DNA from: Prolixibacter bellariivorans ATCC BAA-1284
GTDB taxonomy: Bacteria; Bacteroidota; Bacteroidia; Bacteroidales; Prolixibacteraceae
DNA: 64,000 bases
NCBI RefSeq assembly: GCF_000621705.1
Contig: NZ_JHXO01000001.1
Coordinates: 1-64,000, forward strand
Direction of reading: 5' to 3'
This document shows, one piece after another, positions 8,356-17,351 of this stretch (positions are counted from its first letter, which is position 1; every line of letters starts with the position of its first letter). Made by a program: the position numbers and the translations under genes. The notes beneath the pieces were generated by a model. The model saw only the letters and a list, made by a program, of their open reading frames with translations, was not told the origin of the DNA and did not search any database.

Positions 8356-9528
8356 ATGCATTTCATGAAACAATTATTCTCATTTCCTGTTTCCCGTTTC
8401 ATCATTCCTGCCGGGATTGTTTTTATCCTGATTTCATTCGTTAACCTGAAGTCAGCTTCCGCACAAAACGATTATCACTTTTTCCGGTACACCGAACCTT
8501 ACCTGCCCGATACCACCGGCAACATCTATTTCGCACTCGACAATACCAATTTCTTTAAGAACAACGAATACAGAGGCACTATTGCCACTGGTGCCACGAT
8601 TCTGGGCGCCTGGTTCCGGCCCAAAGCAGTGTACTATCCCTCCAGTCAGCTTCGGCTCGAACTGGGTGTACATATATTAAAATATACCGGCCGCACCGAC
8701 TACGAAAATATTAGTCCGTGGTTTACGGTCCGCTATCATCCTACTTCCGCACTAACGCTCATCATGGGCAACCTCGACCAGGATGAGAACCACATGCTGC
8801 CGGAGCCGGTATACGACCCGCAACGGTTTTATACCGACAAGCCGCAGGGTGGCATCCAGGTAAAGTACGAAACAGAGAAGCTCTACACCGATATGTGGAT
8901 CAACTGGAGACAAATGATTCTTCCGGGTGACCCGTTTCAGGAGAAATTCTCGTTCGGGGTCATGAATAAATGGACTGCTTGGGAGAACGGCACCAATCAG
9001 GTATCTGTTCCGCTGAGTTTTTTCGGCACCCATGCCGGTGGCCAGATTAACGCGGCCCCATCCCGTGTCCGGACCTACATCAGCGTTTCGCCCGGCGTGA
9101 TGTTTAACCACAATACCGGCGGCCATTTTCTGACGGATATCGGTACCAATGATAATTTTTTCATTACTACCGGCCCGAAGGATGATACCGTCTCTCCTTT
9201 TTCGAAAGGAAGTGCCGTACTGCTTTCAGGATACGTCAACACACGTTTGGGAAATATCACGGCTGCCTATTGGCACGCGCATCACTTTTATGCGCCTTTC
9301 GGCGGAATATTGTACCAGAATGTTTCGAGCCGGCATCCCGGCACGTCGGTTGAAAACCGCGAACTGGTGAACCTGAAATATCATTTCGACAAACTCATAA
9401 CACCGCAAACCCACATGGGATTCATGTTCGATTTTTATTACGACACCATCGAAAATAAAACGATGAATGCTGCAGGTTTATATCTTGTCGTAAATTTTGG
9501 TGTTGTTCCCCGAAAAAAGCGACAATAA
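8356..9528 (+). CDS. Outer-membrane beta-barrel protein, function unknown
   Basis: 390 residues. A long signal peptide (hydrophobic about 13-30, likely cleavage near the SASAQ at 32-37) is followed by a series of alternating aromatic/hydrophobic strands (for example LRLELGVHILKYTG, FTVRYHPTSALTLIMGNL, AGLYLVVNFGVV). The protein ends in a hydrophobic strand with a short basic tail. The pattern is that of a monomeric outer-membrane barrel, possibly a porin-like or DUF-type protein; I do not recognise the exact family. Met4 (8365) is an alternative start. It stands alone between the POT gene and the ribosomal cluster. Confidence 0.65.
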   Translation: MHFMKQLFSFPVSRFIIPAGIVFILISFVNLKSASAQNDYHFFRYTEPYLPDTTGNIYFALDNTNFFKNNEYRGTIATGATILGAWFRPKAVYYPSSQLRLELGVHILKYTGRTDYENISPWFTVRYHPTSALTLIMGNLDQDENHMLPEPVYDPQRFYTDKPQGGIQVKYETEKLYTDMWINWRQMILPGDPFQEKFSFGVMNKWTAWENGTNQVSVPLSFFGTHAGGQINAAPSRVRTYISVSPGVMFNHNTGGHFLTDIGTNDNFFITTGPKDDTVSPFSKGSAVLLSGYVNTRLGNITAAYWHAHHFYAPFGGILYQNVSSRHPGTSVENRELVNLKYHFDKLITPQTHMGFMFDFYYDTIENKTMNAAGLYLVVNFGVVPRKKRQ

Positions 9529-9669
9529 GCAAGCATTTCAACGAAAGTGAGGTATTTCCCGCTGTCGGATTCAGGCAAAACTTCAAGACCTAATGATTTT
9601 CTACTGTTCATCACAGCATAAAATGATCTTTTGTATTGATTTTGTAGCAGTTATTTTTTCCCACCCCAG

Positions 9670-9700
9670 TTGTATAATTAAAAAATAACAAATACTTTTG
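9670..9700 (+). promoter_or_regulatory. Consensus promoter of rplM operon
   Basis: TTG at 9670-9672 and TACTTTTG at 9693-9700 match the Bacteroidota -33/-7 consensus (TAnnTTTG) with a 20-nt spacer. Predicted start of transcription is near 9706, giving a leader of about 150 nt before rplM. Confidence 0.8.
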
Positions 9701-9705
9701 CAGTC

Positions 9706-9857
9706 CCGATTATCATCCGTACTTGCAAACATGCATGGAGGACGACAGCGAAACTGCCTTAGCAACAGTGCCGGACAACCGGCAACCTGCTGTTGAAAAT
9801 CCGGGAAAAATGCATGTGCGTTAATAAGTTGTTTCATTCATTAAATTAAAGAAGCAA
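9706..9857 (+). promoter_or_regulatory. Structured 5' leader of rplM (probable r-protein leader)
   Basis: The leader can fold into a closed structure: ACATGCAT (9729-9736) pairs with ATGCATGT (9810-9817). Inside, CAACAG (9763-9768) pairs with CTGTTG (9790-9795), stacked next to the hairpin TGCCGG-ACAA-CCGGCA (9769-9784). Such a long, compact leader before L13 suggests autogenous control by a ribosomal protein. An L13 leader class in Bacteroidia has, to my recollection, been proposed; whether this is that motif needs a covariance-model search. Confidence 0.6.
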
Positions 9858-10313
9858 GTGGATACTTTGAGTTACAAAACCGTTTCGGCAAATAGTGCTA
9901 CGGTAAATAAAGAATGGATTGTGGTTGACGCCACTGATCAGACCCTTGGTCGGTTTGCCAGCAAAGTTGCCAAAATCATCAGGGGTAAGAACAAACCGAA
10001 CTTCACCCCTCACGTTGATTGCGGTGACAATGTAATTGTTATCAATGCAGAGAAAATCCGTCTAACCGGAAACAAGTGGAATGCCAAAGAGTACATCCGC
10101 TACACCGGATATCCGGGTGGTCAGCGTACGCAGACTGCCAAGGAAATTCTGGCCAAACATCCGGAAAGACTGGTTGAAAAAGCTGTAAAAGGCATGCTCC
10201 CGAAAAACCGTTTGGGACGCAAGTTATTTACAAACCTGTATGTATTTGTGGGTAGCGAGCATGACAAACAAGCTCAGAACCCAAAAGTAATTAACATTGA
10301 TAACATTAAATAA
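9858..10313 (+). CDS. rplM: Ribosomal protein L13 (uL13)
   Basis: 151 residues, an early-assembling protein of the 50S subunit. Recognisable segments include [19 protein letters not shown] near the N-terminus, the central [16 protein letters not shown], and [14 protein letters not shown] with the conserved basic loop near residue 118. Length is typical for Bacteroidota. The start codon is GTG at 9858, chosen because no in-frame ATG lies closer and the family N-terminus fits. It is the first gene of rplM-rpsI-rpsB-tsf, only 5 nt before rpsI, behind a consensus promoter and a foldable leader. Confidence 0.97.
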   Translation: MDTLSYKTVSANSATVNKEWIVVDATDQTLGRFASKVAKIIRGKNKPNFTPHVDCGDNVIVINAEKIRLTGNKWNAKEYIRYTGYPGGQRTQTAKEILAKHPERLVEKAVKGMLPKNRLGRKLFTNLYVFVGSEHDKQAQNPKVINIDNIK

Positions 10314-10318
10314 AAAAC

Positions 10319-10705
10319 ATGGAAATCATTAACGCAATCGGTAGGAGAAAAGCCGCTGTTGCCCGTGTTTACGTCACCGAGGGTAAGGGGAATATCACTA
10401 TCAACAAACGGGATTTGGCAGAATATTTCCCGGTTGATACAATGCAGTATATCGTAAAACAACCGCTCAACCTGCTCGAAGTAGCTGGTCAGTACGACAT
10501 CAAAGTGAACCTTGACGGTGGTGGTGTGAAAGGACAGGCCGAAGCGCTTCGTCTCGGTATTTCACGTGCATTGATCAAAATCGACGAAGAGAGTCGTCCG
10601 AAGTTGAAAGCTGCCGGATTCCTGACTCGTGACCCACGCGAAGTGGAACGTAAGAAGCCAGGTCGTCCGAAAGCACGTAAACGCTTCCAGTTCTCTAAAC
10701 GTTAA
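10319..10705 (+). CDS. rpsI: Ribosomal protein S9 (uS9)
   Basis: 128 residues, 30S head protein whose C-terminal tail reaches the P-site tRNA. Seen here: the [12 protein letters not shown]-terminal motif, the glycine-rich [22 protein letters not shown] segment of the core fold (central part), and the invariant basic end [17 protein letters not shown]. Canonical length. Starts 5 nt after rplM, so the two are translationally linked, as in most bacteria. Confidence 0.98.
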   Translation: MEIINAIGRRKAAVARVYVTEGKGNITINKRDLAEYFPVDTMQYIVKQPLNLLEVAGQYDIKVNLDGGGVKGQAEALRLGISRALIKIDEESRPKLKAAGFLTRDPREVERKKPGRPKARKRFQFSKR

Positions 10706-10725
10706 TCTTATTTGCCGAATCATTA

Positions 10726-10816
10726 ACAGTTTTTGTTTAGCATCTAAACTGTCCGGACTCGGAGTGCCCGACTACCGGATGGTTGCTTGAACAGAACGTA
10801 AACAAAAAACAATTTT
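10726..10816 (+). promoter_or_regulatory. Structured rpsI-rpsB spacer (possible S2 leader)
   Basis: Two stem-loops can form: ACAGTTT (10726-10732) with AAACTGT (10746-10752), and TCCGG (10752-10756) with CCGGA (10775-10779) enclosing TCGG-AGTGC-CCGA (10759-10771). They share one base and so may be alternative folds. This fits an autoregulatory S2 leader. No clean promoter box was found between the genes. Confidence 0.45.
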
Positions 10817-11788
10817 ATGCCTAGAACAGAATTCAAGCAATTGCTCGATGCCGGTGTTCACTTTGGACACCTGAAACGTAAGTGGAACCCGAACATGGCT
10901 CCGTACATCTTCATGGAGAAAAACGGAATCCACATTATCGACCTTCAGAAAACGATTGTAAAAGTAGACGAAGCAGCTGCTGCGTTGAAATCCATTGCCA
11001 AGTCAGGACGTAAAGTTCTTTTCGTTGCAACGAAAAAACAGGCAAAAACAATTGTTTCGGAGCGCATCAAGGAAACCAATATGCCTTACATTACTGAGCG
11101 TTGGTCAGGTGGTACACTCACCAACTTCCCAACCATCCGTAAGGCCGTTAAGAAAATGACCTCCATCGATAAAATGATGAAGGACACAAGCTGGGATAAC
11201 CTCTCAAAACGTGAAAAACTGCAGATTACCCGTCAGCGTGCCAAGCTGGACAAAGTGCTCGGTTCTATTGCCGACCTGACCCGTTTGCCTGCTGCCCTGT
11301 TTGTAGTTGACGTAATGAAGGAAAAAATCGCTGTTCGTGAAGCTCAGCGCTTGAATATTCCCGTTTTCGCTATGGTCGATACCAACTCGAATCCCGAAGG
11401 AATCGATTTTGTTATCCCGGCAAACGACGATGCTTCTCAGTCAATTGATCTCATCATCGGTGTAATGGCCGAAGCCATCAAAGAAGGTCTTTCGGAGCGC
11501 AAAGTTGAGCGTGAGAAAGAAGGTGGCGATGAAAAACAACAAAAACAACCGGCCAGACAAAAACGTGGAAGCCGTAAAGCTGCAGCTAAAGAAGCTGAAC
11601 CCGTAAAGGAAGAAGTAAAAGAAGCTAAACCTGCAAAGGAAGAAGCTCCTAAAGCTGAACCTGTTAAGGAAGAAGCTAAAAAAGCTGAGCCGGTAAAAGA
11701 AGAAGCTCCTAAAGCAGAGCCTGCAAAGGAAGAAGCTAAAGAAGCTCCTGTTGCCGAAGAGAAAAAAGACGAAGAAGCTGAAAATTAA
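10817..11788 (+). CDS. rpsB: Ribosomal protein S2 (uS2) with repetitive C-terminal tail
   Basis: 323 residues. The first ~235 form a normal S2: LLDAGVHFGHLKRKWNPNM at the N-terminus, FVATKKQAK, YITERWSGGTLTNF and the FVVDVMKEKIAVREAQRL / GIDFVIPANDDA region. S2 sits at the 30S head-body junction and helps bind S1. After residue 235 comes a charged, low-complexity tail of about 85 residues built largely of five 10-residue units like AEPVKEEAPK. Such acidic/lysine tails occur in several Bacteroidota S2 proteins but make this one clearly longer than the usual 240-280 residues. It precedes tsf, the standard rpsB-tsf pair. Confidence 0.97.
   Translation: MPRTEFKQLLDAGVHFGHLKRKWNPNMAPYIFMEKNGIHIIDLQKTIVKVDEAAAALKSIAKSGRKVLFVATKKQAKTIVSERIKETNMPYITERWSGGTLTNFPTIRKAVKKMTSIDKMMKDTSWDNLSKREKLQITRQRAKLDKVLGSIADLTRLPAALFVVDVMKEKIAVREAQRLNIPVFAMVDTNSNPEGIDFVIPANDDASQSIDLIIGVMAEAIKEGLSERKVEREKEGGDEKQQKQPARQKRGSRKAAAKEAEPVKEEVKEAKPAKEEAPKAEPVKEEAKKAEPVKEEAPKAEPAKEEAKEAPVAEEKKDEEAEN
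11594..11743 (+). repeat. Five 30-bp tandem repeats inside rpsB
   Basis: Five in-frame units of exactly 30 bp, each coding for a variant of A-(E/K)-P-(V/A)-K-E-E-(A/V)-(P/K)-(K/E). Units alternate between two flavours (ending APK or AKK/AKE). Copy-number change would not disturb the reading frame. Confidence 0.85.
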
Positions 11789-11821
11789 TCGCATTCAAAA
11801 AATCAAATAAATCATTTCAAC

Positions 11822-12649
11822 ATGGCTATTTCTGCTGCTGATGTAATGAAGTTGCGTAAAGCAACCGGTGCCGGTATGATGGACTGTAAAAAAGCCCTCG
11901 GCGAAGCCGACGGTGATTTCGACCGCGCTGTTGAAATCATTCGTGAAAGAGGTAAACTCGTGGCTAACAAGCGTGCCGACCGCGATGCAACCGAAGGTGC
12001 TGCTCTCGCTAAAGTATCGGACGATAAAAAATTCGCCGCTCTGGTTGTCCTGAATTGCGAAACCGACTTCGTTGCGAAAAATGAAGGCTTTGTTGCTTTC
12101 ACCGAAAAGATCCTGGATTTGGCTATTGCCAACAAACCGGCCGATCTTGAGGCACTGAAAGCTCTCGATATGGATGGTCGCTCAGTTGAAGCTCATGTTA
12201 CCGAACAAACCGGTATCATTGGCGAAAAACTGGAGCTATCAGCTTATGAAACTGTTCAGGCTGAAGATACCATCGCTTATATCCACCCGGGTAATAAACT
12301 GGCAACTATTGTTGGCTTCTCGAAAGAAGTTGCTGACGAGCACGTAGCCAAAGATATTGCAATGCAAGTTGCTGCAATGGCTCCGGTGGCTGTTGACAAA
12401 GATGACGTTCCTGCTGAAGTTGTTGATCAGGAGCTCAAAATTGCCAAAGAGAAATTCCGTCAGGAAGGCAAACCTGAAAACATGCTTGACAAAATCGCGC
12501 AGGGTGCTTTGAATAAATTCTTCAAAGAAAGTACGCTGTTGAATCAGATTTACGTAAAAGATGGAAAAATCACCATCCGTGAATTCCTTGCGTCTAACGA
12601 CAAAGAATTGAACGTAACTGATTTCAAGCGTTTCACGCTGAATGCCTGA
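11822..12649 (+). CDS. tsf: Elongation factor Ts
   Basis: 275 residues. It is the nucleotide-exchange factor that regenerates EF-Tu-GTP. The N-terminal UBA-like domain carries [19 protein letters not shown] (about 8-26); the TDFVAKN signature lies at 81-87 within [13 protein letters not shown]; the C-terminal core includes [10 protein letters not shown] and [13 protein letters not shown]. Length is normal. It starts 33 nt after rpsB and ends in a strong terminator, so it closes the rplM-rpsI-rpsB-tsf operon. Confidence 0.98.
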   Translation: MAISAADVMKLRKATGAGMMDCKKALGEADGDFDRAVEIIRERGKLVANKRADRDATEGAALAKVSDDKKFAALVVLNCETDFVAKNEGFVAFTEKILDLAIANKPADLEALKALDMDGRSVEAHVTEQTGIIGEKLELSAYETVQAEDTIAYIHPGNKLATIVGFSKEVADEHVAKDIAMQVAAMAPVAVDKDDVPAEVVDQELKIAKEKFRQEGKPENMLDKIAQGALNKFFKESTLLNQIYVKDGKITIREFLASNDKELNVTDFKRFTLNA

Positions 12650-12669
12650 TTACGGTAAAGAATATACTG

Positions 12670-12700
12670 AAAAGCTGCTTCGAACGAGGCGGCTTTTTTT
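12670..12700 (+). terminator. Intrinsic terminator after tsf
   Basis: AAAAGCTGC and GCGGCTTTT arms (with a mismatch) around a CTTCGAACGAG loop, followed by a run of T to 12700. It separates the ribosomal operon from pyrH. Confidence 0.85.
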
Positions 12701-12825
12701 ATGTCTCCCACTCGGAAACCTCTTATTTCAGAAGAATAAGACCAGAACCAGAGAAAAAGCATTTTGAAAACTCGGCGGTTTTTATTGTTCATCGTATCTT
12801 TACCGAAATTAAATCCAACGCACTC

Positions 12826-13536
12826 ATGGGAAAATTTAAACGTGTATTGTTGAAACTGTCCGGTGAATCGCTGATGGGCAACCAGCAATATGGTATCGAC
12901 AGGGAACGCCTGACGGATTACGCCAACGAAATTAAAGAGGCCGTCGGTCTGGGAATCGAAATCGGTATTGTTATCGGTGGCGGAAATATTTTTCGCGGAC
13001 TGAGCGGTGCTGCTAACGGTTTCGACCGTGTAAAAGGCGACCAGATGGGTATGCTGGCAACGGTAATCAACAGTCTCGCCCTTAGCTCTGCCTTGCAGGC
13101 CACCGGCGTTAAAACGCGCGTTCTTACCGCCATTCGAATGGAACCCGTTGGTGAATTTTATGCCAAAGAAAAGGCTATCGAATCGTTGGAGAAAGGCGAA
13201 GTAGTCATCTTATCGGCCGGAACCGGAAATCCTTATTTCACGACCGATACCGGCTCATCGCTTCGGGGCATTGAAATCGAAGCGGATGCGATGCTAAAAG
13301 GTACCCGCGTGGATGGAATCTATTCGGCCGACCCGGAGAAAGATCCAACCGCCACCAAATTCGATGAGATTACCTATGATGAAGTATACAATCGGGGCCT
13401 AAAAATTATGGATTTAACGGCCACAACCATGTGTAAGGAGAACAACCTCCCTATCGTGGTTTTCGACATGGATACGCCCGGTAATCTGCTGAAATTATTG
13501 AAAGGTGAAAAGATCGGCACGTTGGTTCACAATTGA
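12826..13536 (+). CDS. pyrH: UMP kinase
   Basis: 236 residues, amino-acid-kinase fold. It phosphorylates UMP to UDP with ATP in pyrimidine nucleotide synthesis. N-terminal phosphate-binding LLKLSGESL (8-16), glycine-rich [12 protein letters not shown] (about 47-58), [17 protein letters not shown] and [13 protein letters not shown] are all standard. Full length. It has its own space after the tsf terminator and is followed by frr under a separate promoter, the usual tsf-pyrH-frr neighbourhood of bacteria. Confidence 0.97.
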   Translation: MGKFKRVLLKLSGESLMGNQQYGIDRERLTDYANEIKEAVGLGIEIGIVIGGGNIFRGLSGAANGFDRVKGDQMGMLATVINSLALSSALQATGVKTRVLTAIRMEPVGEFYAKEKAIESLEKGEVVILSAGTGNPYFTTDTGSSLRGIEIEADAMLKGTRVDGIYSADPEKDPTATKFDEITYDEVYNRGLKIMDLTATTMCKENNLPIVVFDMDTPGNLLKLLKGEKIGTLVHN

Positions 13537-13571
13537 AACGACTGAATATCTGTAGTATATATATTTAATAC

Positions 13572-13601
13572 TTTGATATCTTTCAATTTTTTCTAAATTT
13601 G
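13572..13601 (+). promoter_or_regulatory. Consensus promoter of frr
   Basis: TTTG at 13572-13575 and TAAATTTG at 13594-13601 with an 18-nt spacer match the Bacteroidota consensus fully. The predicted transcript start near 13607 fixes the frr start at 13635 and excludes the upstream in-frame TTG at 13599. Confidence 0.8.
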
Positions 13602-13634
13602 TTTATATCAACATCCTGGAAAAATAATCGCTCT

Positions 13635-14201
13635 ATGAACGAAGAAATTCAAATGATATTGGATGACGCCCGTACCCGGATGGAACAGGCGCTTGAGCAT
13701 CTCGAAAAAGAACTGGCACACATTCGTGCCGGGAAAGCTAATCCGCGTATGCTGGATGGTCTGATGGTTGATTATTATGGCTCGCAAACACCGCTGAACC
13801 AGGTTTCCAGTGTCAGCACACCGGATGCCCGTACCATCGCTATTCAACCTTGGGAAAAGAAATTGATTCCAGAAATTGAAAAGGCCATTATCAATGCCAA
13901 TCTTGGTTTTAATCCTGATAATAATGGCGACATCATCCGTATTAATGTACCTGCTTTGACCGAAGAACGACGTAAAACACTGGTAAAAGACACGCACCGC
14001 GAAGGTGAAAATGCCAAGGTTAGTATTCGTACGGCACGGAAAGATGCCAACGATTACCTGAAGAAATTATTGAAAGAGAAGGAGATTTCGGAAGATATGG
14101 AGAAGATTGGTGTTGATGAGGTACAGACCATTACCGATTCTTACATCAAAAAAGTTGATGAAGGAATCGAAAACAAAGAGAAGGAAATCATGACGGTATA
14201 A
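13635..14201 (+). CDS. frr: Ribosome recycling factor
   Basis: 188 residues from ATG at 13635 (MNEEIQ). With EF-G it splits post-termination ribosomes. The three-helix bundle/hinge pattern is clear: HIRAGKANPRMLDGLMVDYYG, then PLNQVSSVSTPDARTIAIQPWEKKLIPEIEKAI, then PALTEERRKTLVKDTHREGENAKVSIRTARKD and a C-terminal long helix. The length equals the family norm of about 185 residues. The frame is open 12 codons further upstream, but that part would overlap its own promoter. Confidence 0.97.
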   Translation: MNEEIQMILDDARTRMEQALEHLEKELAHIRAGKANPRMLDGLMVDYYGSQTPLNQVSSVSTPDARTIAIQPWEKKLIPEIEKAIINANLGFNPDNNGDIIRINVPALTEERRKTLVKDTHREGENAKVSIRTARKDANDYLKKLLKEKEISEDMEKIGVDEVQTITDSYIKKVDEGIENKEKEIMTV

Positions 14202-14225
14202 TTACCCCATGAAAACTAAAATATA

Positions 14226-14262
14226 AAGGCTGCAATCATAAACATTGCAGCCTTATTTTTTT
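14226..14262. terminator. Terminator after frr, possibly bidirectional
   Basis: Perfect 11-bp stem AAGGCTGCAAT (14226-14236) / ATTGCAGCCTT (14244-14254), then a T-run on the + side. It lies between two convergent genes and may also stop the minus-strand BtpA-like gene. Confidence 0.9.
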
Positions 14263-14274
14263 TGCATTTACTTC

Positions 14275-15075
14275 TTACTTTTCCCTCAGTTCTTTCACCT
14301 TTTCCATTAGTGAATCGACCCGGTTTTTATCGACCGCGTTCATCCAATAACCGTCTTCCTTCAACGATGAACCGATAATAAAACCATCGGCGAACGGCCA
14401 ATAAGACTCGATATTTTCCTCCGATATGCCGGACCCGATCAGAACCGGAAGCTTAGAAGCCTTTTTAGCCGTCTTTACATCCTCAATAGCGGCTTTTTTC
14501 CCGGTCGCTGCACCTGTGATAATAATTCCGTCGGAAAGGAAAAATTCGGCCGCCTGAATGGTTTCTTCGAGGTTCACGTCTGCTGTAATATTGTGCGAGG
14601 CATGTTTCTTCCGGATGTCGGTAAAAATGCCTACATCATCTGCTCCTATCGATTTCCTGTAGCGCATCAGAAGGGCAGCGTCTGAATCCATATAACCTTC
14701 ATCGGCCACATGACCAAACACATAACCCTCGGCCCTCACAAAAGCGAGGCCGGCCGCTTTGGCTATCGCGACAGCATCAGTGTTAGCCCCTGCCAAAACC
14801 TGAATTCCAACCGGTATTTCAATTTCCTGCTGAACAGCCAGTGCGACAGCCGTCATGGCAGCGGTAATTTCCGGTCCTACCTTCCGGTTCAGGTAGGGCA
14901 CATCGTGCATGTTCTCAATCATGACGGCATCCAACTCATGACTGTTATAAATTAAGGCTTCCTTTACCGCCGTTTCAATAATTTCGGTCATGCTCATCTT
15001 ATGTCGGGGTGTCCCCGGCAATGCTCCCAGGTGCACCATTCCAATAATGGCTTTTCGTTTAAACGATAATTTCAC
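14275..15075 (-). CDS. BtpA/SgcQ-family TIM-barrel protein
   Basis: 266 residues, predicted cytoplasmic (beta/alpha)8 barrel. Family features: IGMVHLGALPGTP at the N-terminus, DAVMIENMHDVPY (about 50-62), GIQVLAGANTDAVAIAKA, FVRAEGYVFGHVADEGY, and IITGAATGKKA with a phosphate-binding-like PVLIGSGI near the C-terminus. BtpA was named for a role in photosystem I stability in cyanobacteria; SgcQ-like relatives in other bacteria are thought to act in carbohydrate metabolism, so the role here is open. Single gene, convergent with frr. Confidence 0.85.
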   Translation of the reverse strand: MKLSFKRKAIIGMVHLGALPGTPRHKMSMTEIIETAVKEALIYNSHELDAVMIENMHDVPYLNRKVGPEITAAMTAVALAVQQEIEIPVGIQVLAGANTDAVAIAKAAGLAFVRAEGYVFGHVADEGYMDSDAALLMRYRKSIGADDVGIFTDIRKKHASHNITADVNLEETIQAAEFFLSDGIIITGAATGKKAAIEDVKTAKKASKLPVLIGSGISEENIESYWPFADGFIIGSSLKEDGYWMNAVDKNRVDSLMEKVKELREK

Positions 15076-15689
15076 TTTTTTGGATTTTATCTAATGATTC
15101 GTGAACTGATTCAATTTTCTCATGATTGCTGAAAACGCATGATGAAAGATAAAAATAAAACCTACGCACTTCGGCGCATCAAATAGAATTTTACAAGAAT
15201 CTGATATCTCTTGTGCCATAATTGTCAATTTCAGATGATAGTTTTCAACTGTTTTTTGTTAAGAACTTTCCAATTTTCGTAAAGATTCATCGATGAAATA
15301 TTCGTAATTTGAATAGCGAAACCAATCGATAACCTCCCTCCTCTTTTTTAATAACTTACAATGGATATTGTAAATTATTTTAACACTATTTTTACTCGCG
15401 AACAGCGTATGTTCATACATAATATTACACCTTCTTCGCATTCCTCTTCCCATATAAATTAGCCCCCATCCACATTTCGCTTAAATCCAAAATTTAATTC
15501 CCAGATACGAACGAAATTCTCCTTCGCCGGAAATAACATTCACGGAATATCACTACCATGAAACTTACCGTTGGATATTACGTTAAACTTTGACATATTA
15601 TCGCCAGACAAATCAGATGATCATTAAAAGGCGATCCATCGTTTTGAATAGCGCTTCATTAAAATTCTTAAAATCAAATTTTATTGTAC
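15076..15689. other. Gene-free AT-rich spacer
   Basis: About 610 bp without a convincing gene. A 64-codon minus-strand frame (15259-15453) is rich in Lys/Tyr/Ile but has no recognisable family or ribosome-binding site; it could be a decayed gene fragment. Otherwise AT-rich non-coding DNA containing the promoters of the flanking genes. Confidence 0.5.
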
Positions 15690-16184
15690 ATGAAAAGAAT
15701 TGTTTTCGCTCTCCTTTTTGTCCTCGGACTATCCGTTAACCCGATTTTTGCACAGGGGGTACATATTTACAATCCACAAGCCAATGCCACCGAACAAATC
15801 GCTGCGGCTGTAAAAAAAGCCCATACTGAAGGGAAAAACGTTTTTCTGCAGATTGGTGGTAACTGGTGTCCCTGGTGTGTGAAATTCCACGGATTTTGCG
15901 ATAATACCCCTGAAATTCATCAATTGATGGAGAAAGATTATGTAAGGGTAATGGTGAACTATAGCAAGGAGAACAAAAATCTGGACGTGCTTGCCAAATT
16001 AGGTTATCCGCAGCGTTTTGGTTTTCCGGTTTTAGTTATTCTGAATGACAAAGGGGAACGTATACACACACAGAATTCGGCCTATCTGGAAGAAGATGGA
16101 GGTTACAGCATCAAAAAAGTGGCCGGTTTTCTGAAGAACTGGAGCCCGGATGCGTTGAACCCGGCACACTACGCTTCGAAATAA
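15690..16184 (+). CDS. Exported thioredoxin-like protein
   Basis: 164 residues from ATG at 15690. The signal peptide (MKRIVFALLFVLGLSVNPIFA) is probably cleaved near AQG, so it is periplasmic. A thioredoxin fold follows with the active-site motif WCPWC at 59-63 (Cys60, Cys63) in GGNWCPWCVKFH and the cis-proline region FGFPVLVIL. The atypical WCPWC and the DUF255-like surroundings suggest a thiol:disulfide reductase or a partner of cytochrome/oxidative folding systems. No partner gene is adjacent, so the substrate is unknown. Confidence 0.8.
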   Translation: MKRIVFALLFVLGLSVNPIFAQGVHIYNPQANATEQIAAAVKKAHTEGKNVFLQIGGNWCPWCVKFHGFCDNTPEIHQLMEKDYVRVMVNYSKENKNLDVLAKLGYPQRFGFPVLVILNDKGERIHTQNSAYLEEDGGYSIKKVAGFLKNWSPDALNPAHYASK

Positions 16185-16223
16185 AAATTACCGGAAAGCG
16201 GGGCATAACATCGTTCCGCTTTC

Positions 16224-17270
16224 TTATTTCTTACCAGGAAAAATCTTTATTTCCTTTTTCAAACTAAACCGATACGCAATATTGGCCCTGATATTCCCCG
16301 ATCGATAGTGAGTTTTGGTCTTGTCAAGAGGCAAATTGAACAGCATATCCATGTTCACACATGTCGCTCCAACATACACTCGTCCATACTGATAGCCCAA
16401 TCCAAAACGTTCAGTCAACTTATAAAATGGTGTGTACGTGTGATAATCACGACCGTCCATATCGGCAAGCATACTTCGTCCCACTCCAACTCCGCCAATA
16501 GCTGAGAGCATGACAAAGAACCGCTTATCAATTACAAAAGTATACGCATAGCCACCAGTTGTCGCTAAAGCCAGCAATTCCCATCGTTTAAACGCTACTC
16601 CATCATAAAAATCCGGAATAGCAATACCCGATGGAACGAATGAAGAATCAGCGTCCGAGCCGCCCCAATAGATTCCGCCACCTGCGAAAAAGCTTCCTGC
16701 ACTCCTCTTCTGCCACTCGTCCTGAAGAAAAGGCGCCCGGAAACTAAAACGGGAGTAGTTGAAATTGTAATTGACCTCAGCGTTCACAGCATATGAGCGA
16801 ATATCCGGACGGGCGTAGTAAAAGCCTTTTTCGGGAGGGACACTTAACATACTTGAACTGTTGGCCAGATATTGTCCCCAGAAGACATGAGAAAACAGAT
16901 CGAAGGTAATCCGCCGCAGGTAAACGTGAGACTGTAACTCGAAGAAAGATGTTTTCCCATACTTGTCCGGGGATCTTCTCATCGATGGAAGACTGAATCC
17001 GGCATTAATCCCCAAGAGTTTGTAATTAATACCGAAACCGACCAGGTAATTATTACTGGGTTGATAACTGAGACTTTTTGATGCAGAACCATCAAGGAAC
17101 TGTTGCCCCATATATTTACGGGAGGTATATAACCTAACGATGAGATCGTTCCGGTAGGAGGCAACAAAACTGGTATCAGGCGGTGAGTTCAGTTTTTTCC
17201 AAAACGAATCCTGCCCGTCAACAGTATTGGAAAGGAAAGAAAATACAACCAGAAAGAGAATCAACCGCAT
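16224..17270 (-). CDS. DUF4421 family outer-membrane barrel
   Basis: 348 residues from ATG at 17270 (MRLILFL), preceded by a GGGG stretch; an upstream in-frame TTG at 17294 is less likely. Signal peptide ends near VDGQ. The remainder consists of alternating amphipathic strands (NYLVGFGINYKLLGINAGF, FSFRAPFLQDEWQKRSAGSF in pieces, and RANIAYRFSL at the end), as in DUF4421 proteins. These are predicted outer-membrane barrels of Bacteroidota with unknown cargo. It lies downstream of the SPOR lipoprotein but behind a terminator. Confidence 0.7.
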   Translation of the reverse strand: MRLILFLVVFSFLSNTVDGQDSFWKKLNSPPDTSFVASYRNDLIVRLYTSRKYMGQQFLDGSASKSLSYQPSNNYLVGFGINYKLLGINAGFSLPSMRRSPDKYGKTSFFELQSHVYLRRITFDLFSHVFWGQYLANSSSMLSVPPEKGFYYARPDIRSYAVNAEVNYNFNYSRFSFRAPFLQDEWQKRSAGSFFAGGGIYWGGSDADSSFVPSGIAIPDFYDGVAFKRWELLALATTGGYAYTFVIDKRFFVMLSAIGGVGVGRSMLADMDGRDYHTYTPFYKLTERFGLGYQYGRVYVGATCVNMDMLFNLPLDKTKTHYRSGNIRANIAYRFSLKKEIKIFPGKK

Positions 17271-17314
17271 AACCCCATTTTCAAACCACTGCAAATTTTG
17301 CGGGGGGAAAGGTA

Positions 17315-17342
17315 TAAAAAAAGAGAGCGCTCCGGCTCTCTC
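17315..17342 (-). terminator. Terminator of SPOR lipoprotein gene
   Basis: On the minus strand: AGAGAGC / GCTCTCT stem with a 6-nt loop, followed by a run of T. It lies 10 bp after the SPOR gene stop. Confidence 0.85.
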
Positions 17343-17351
17343 AATATGTTC

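Noticed and set aside
13599-13634. Earlier TTG start for frr
   Set aside because: It would overlap the consensus promoter and add 12 residues absent from the family.
15259-15453. 64-codon minus-strand gene
   Set aside because: No recognisable family and no start signal; possible remnant only.
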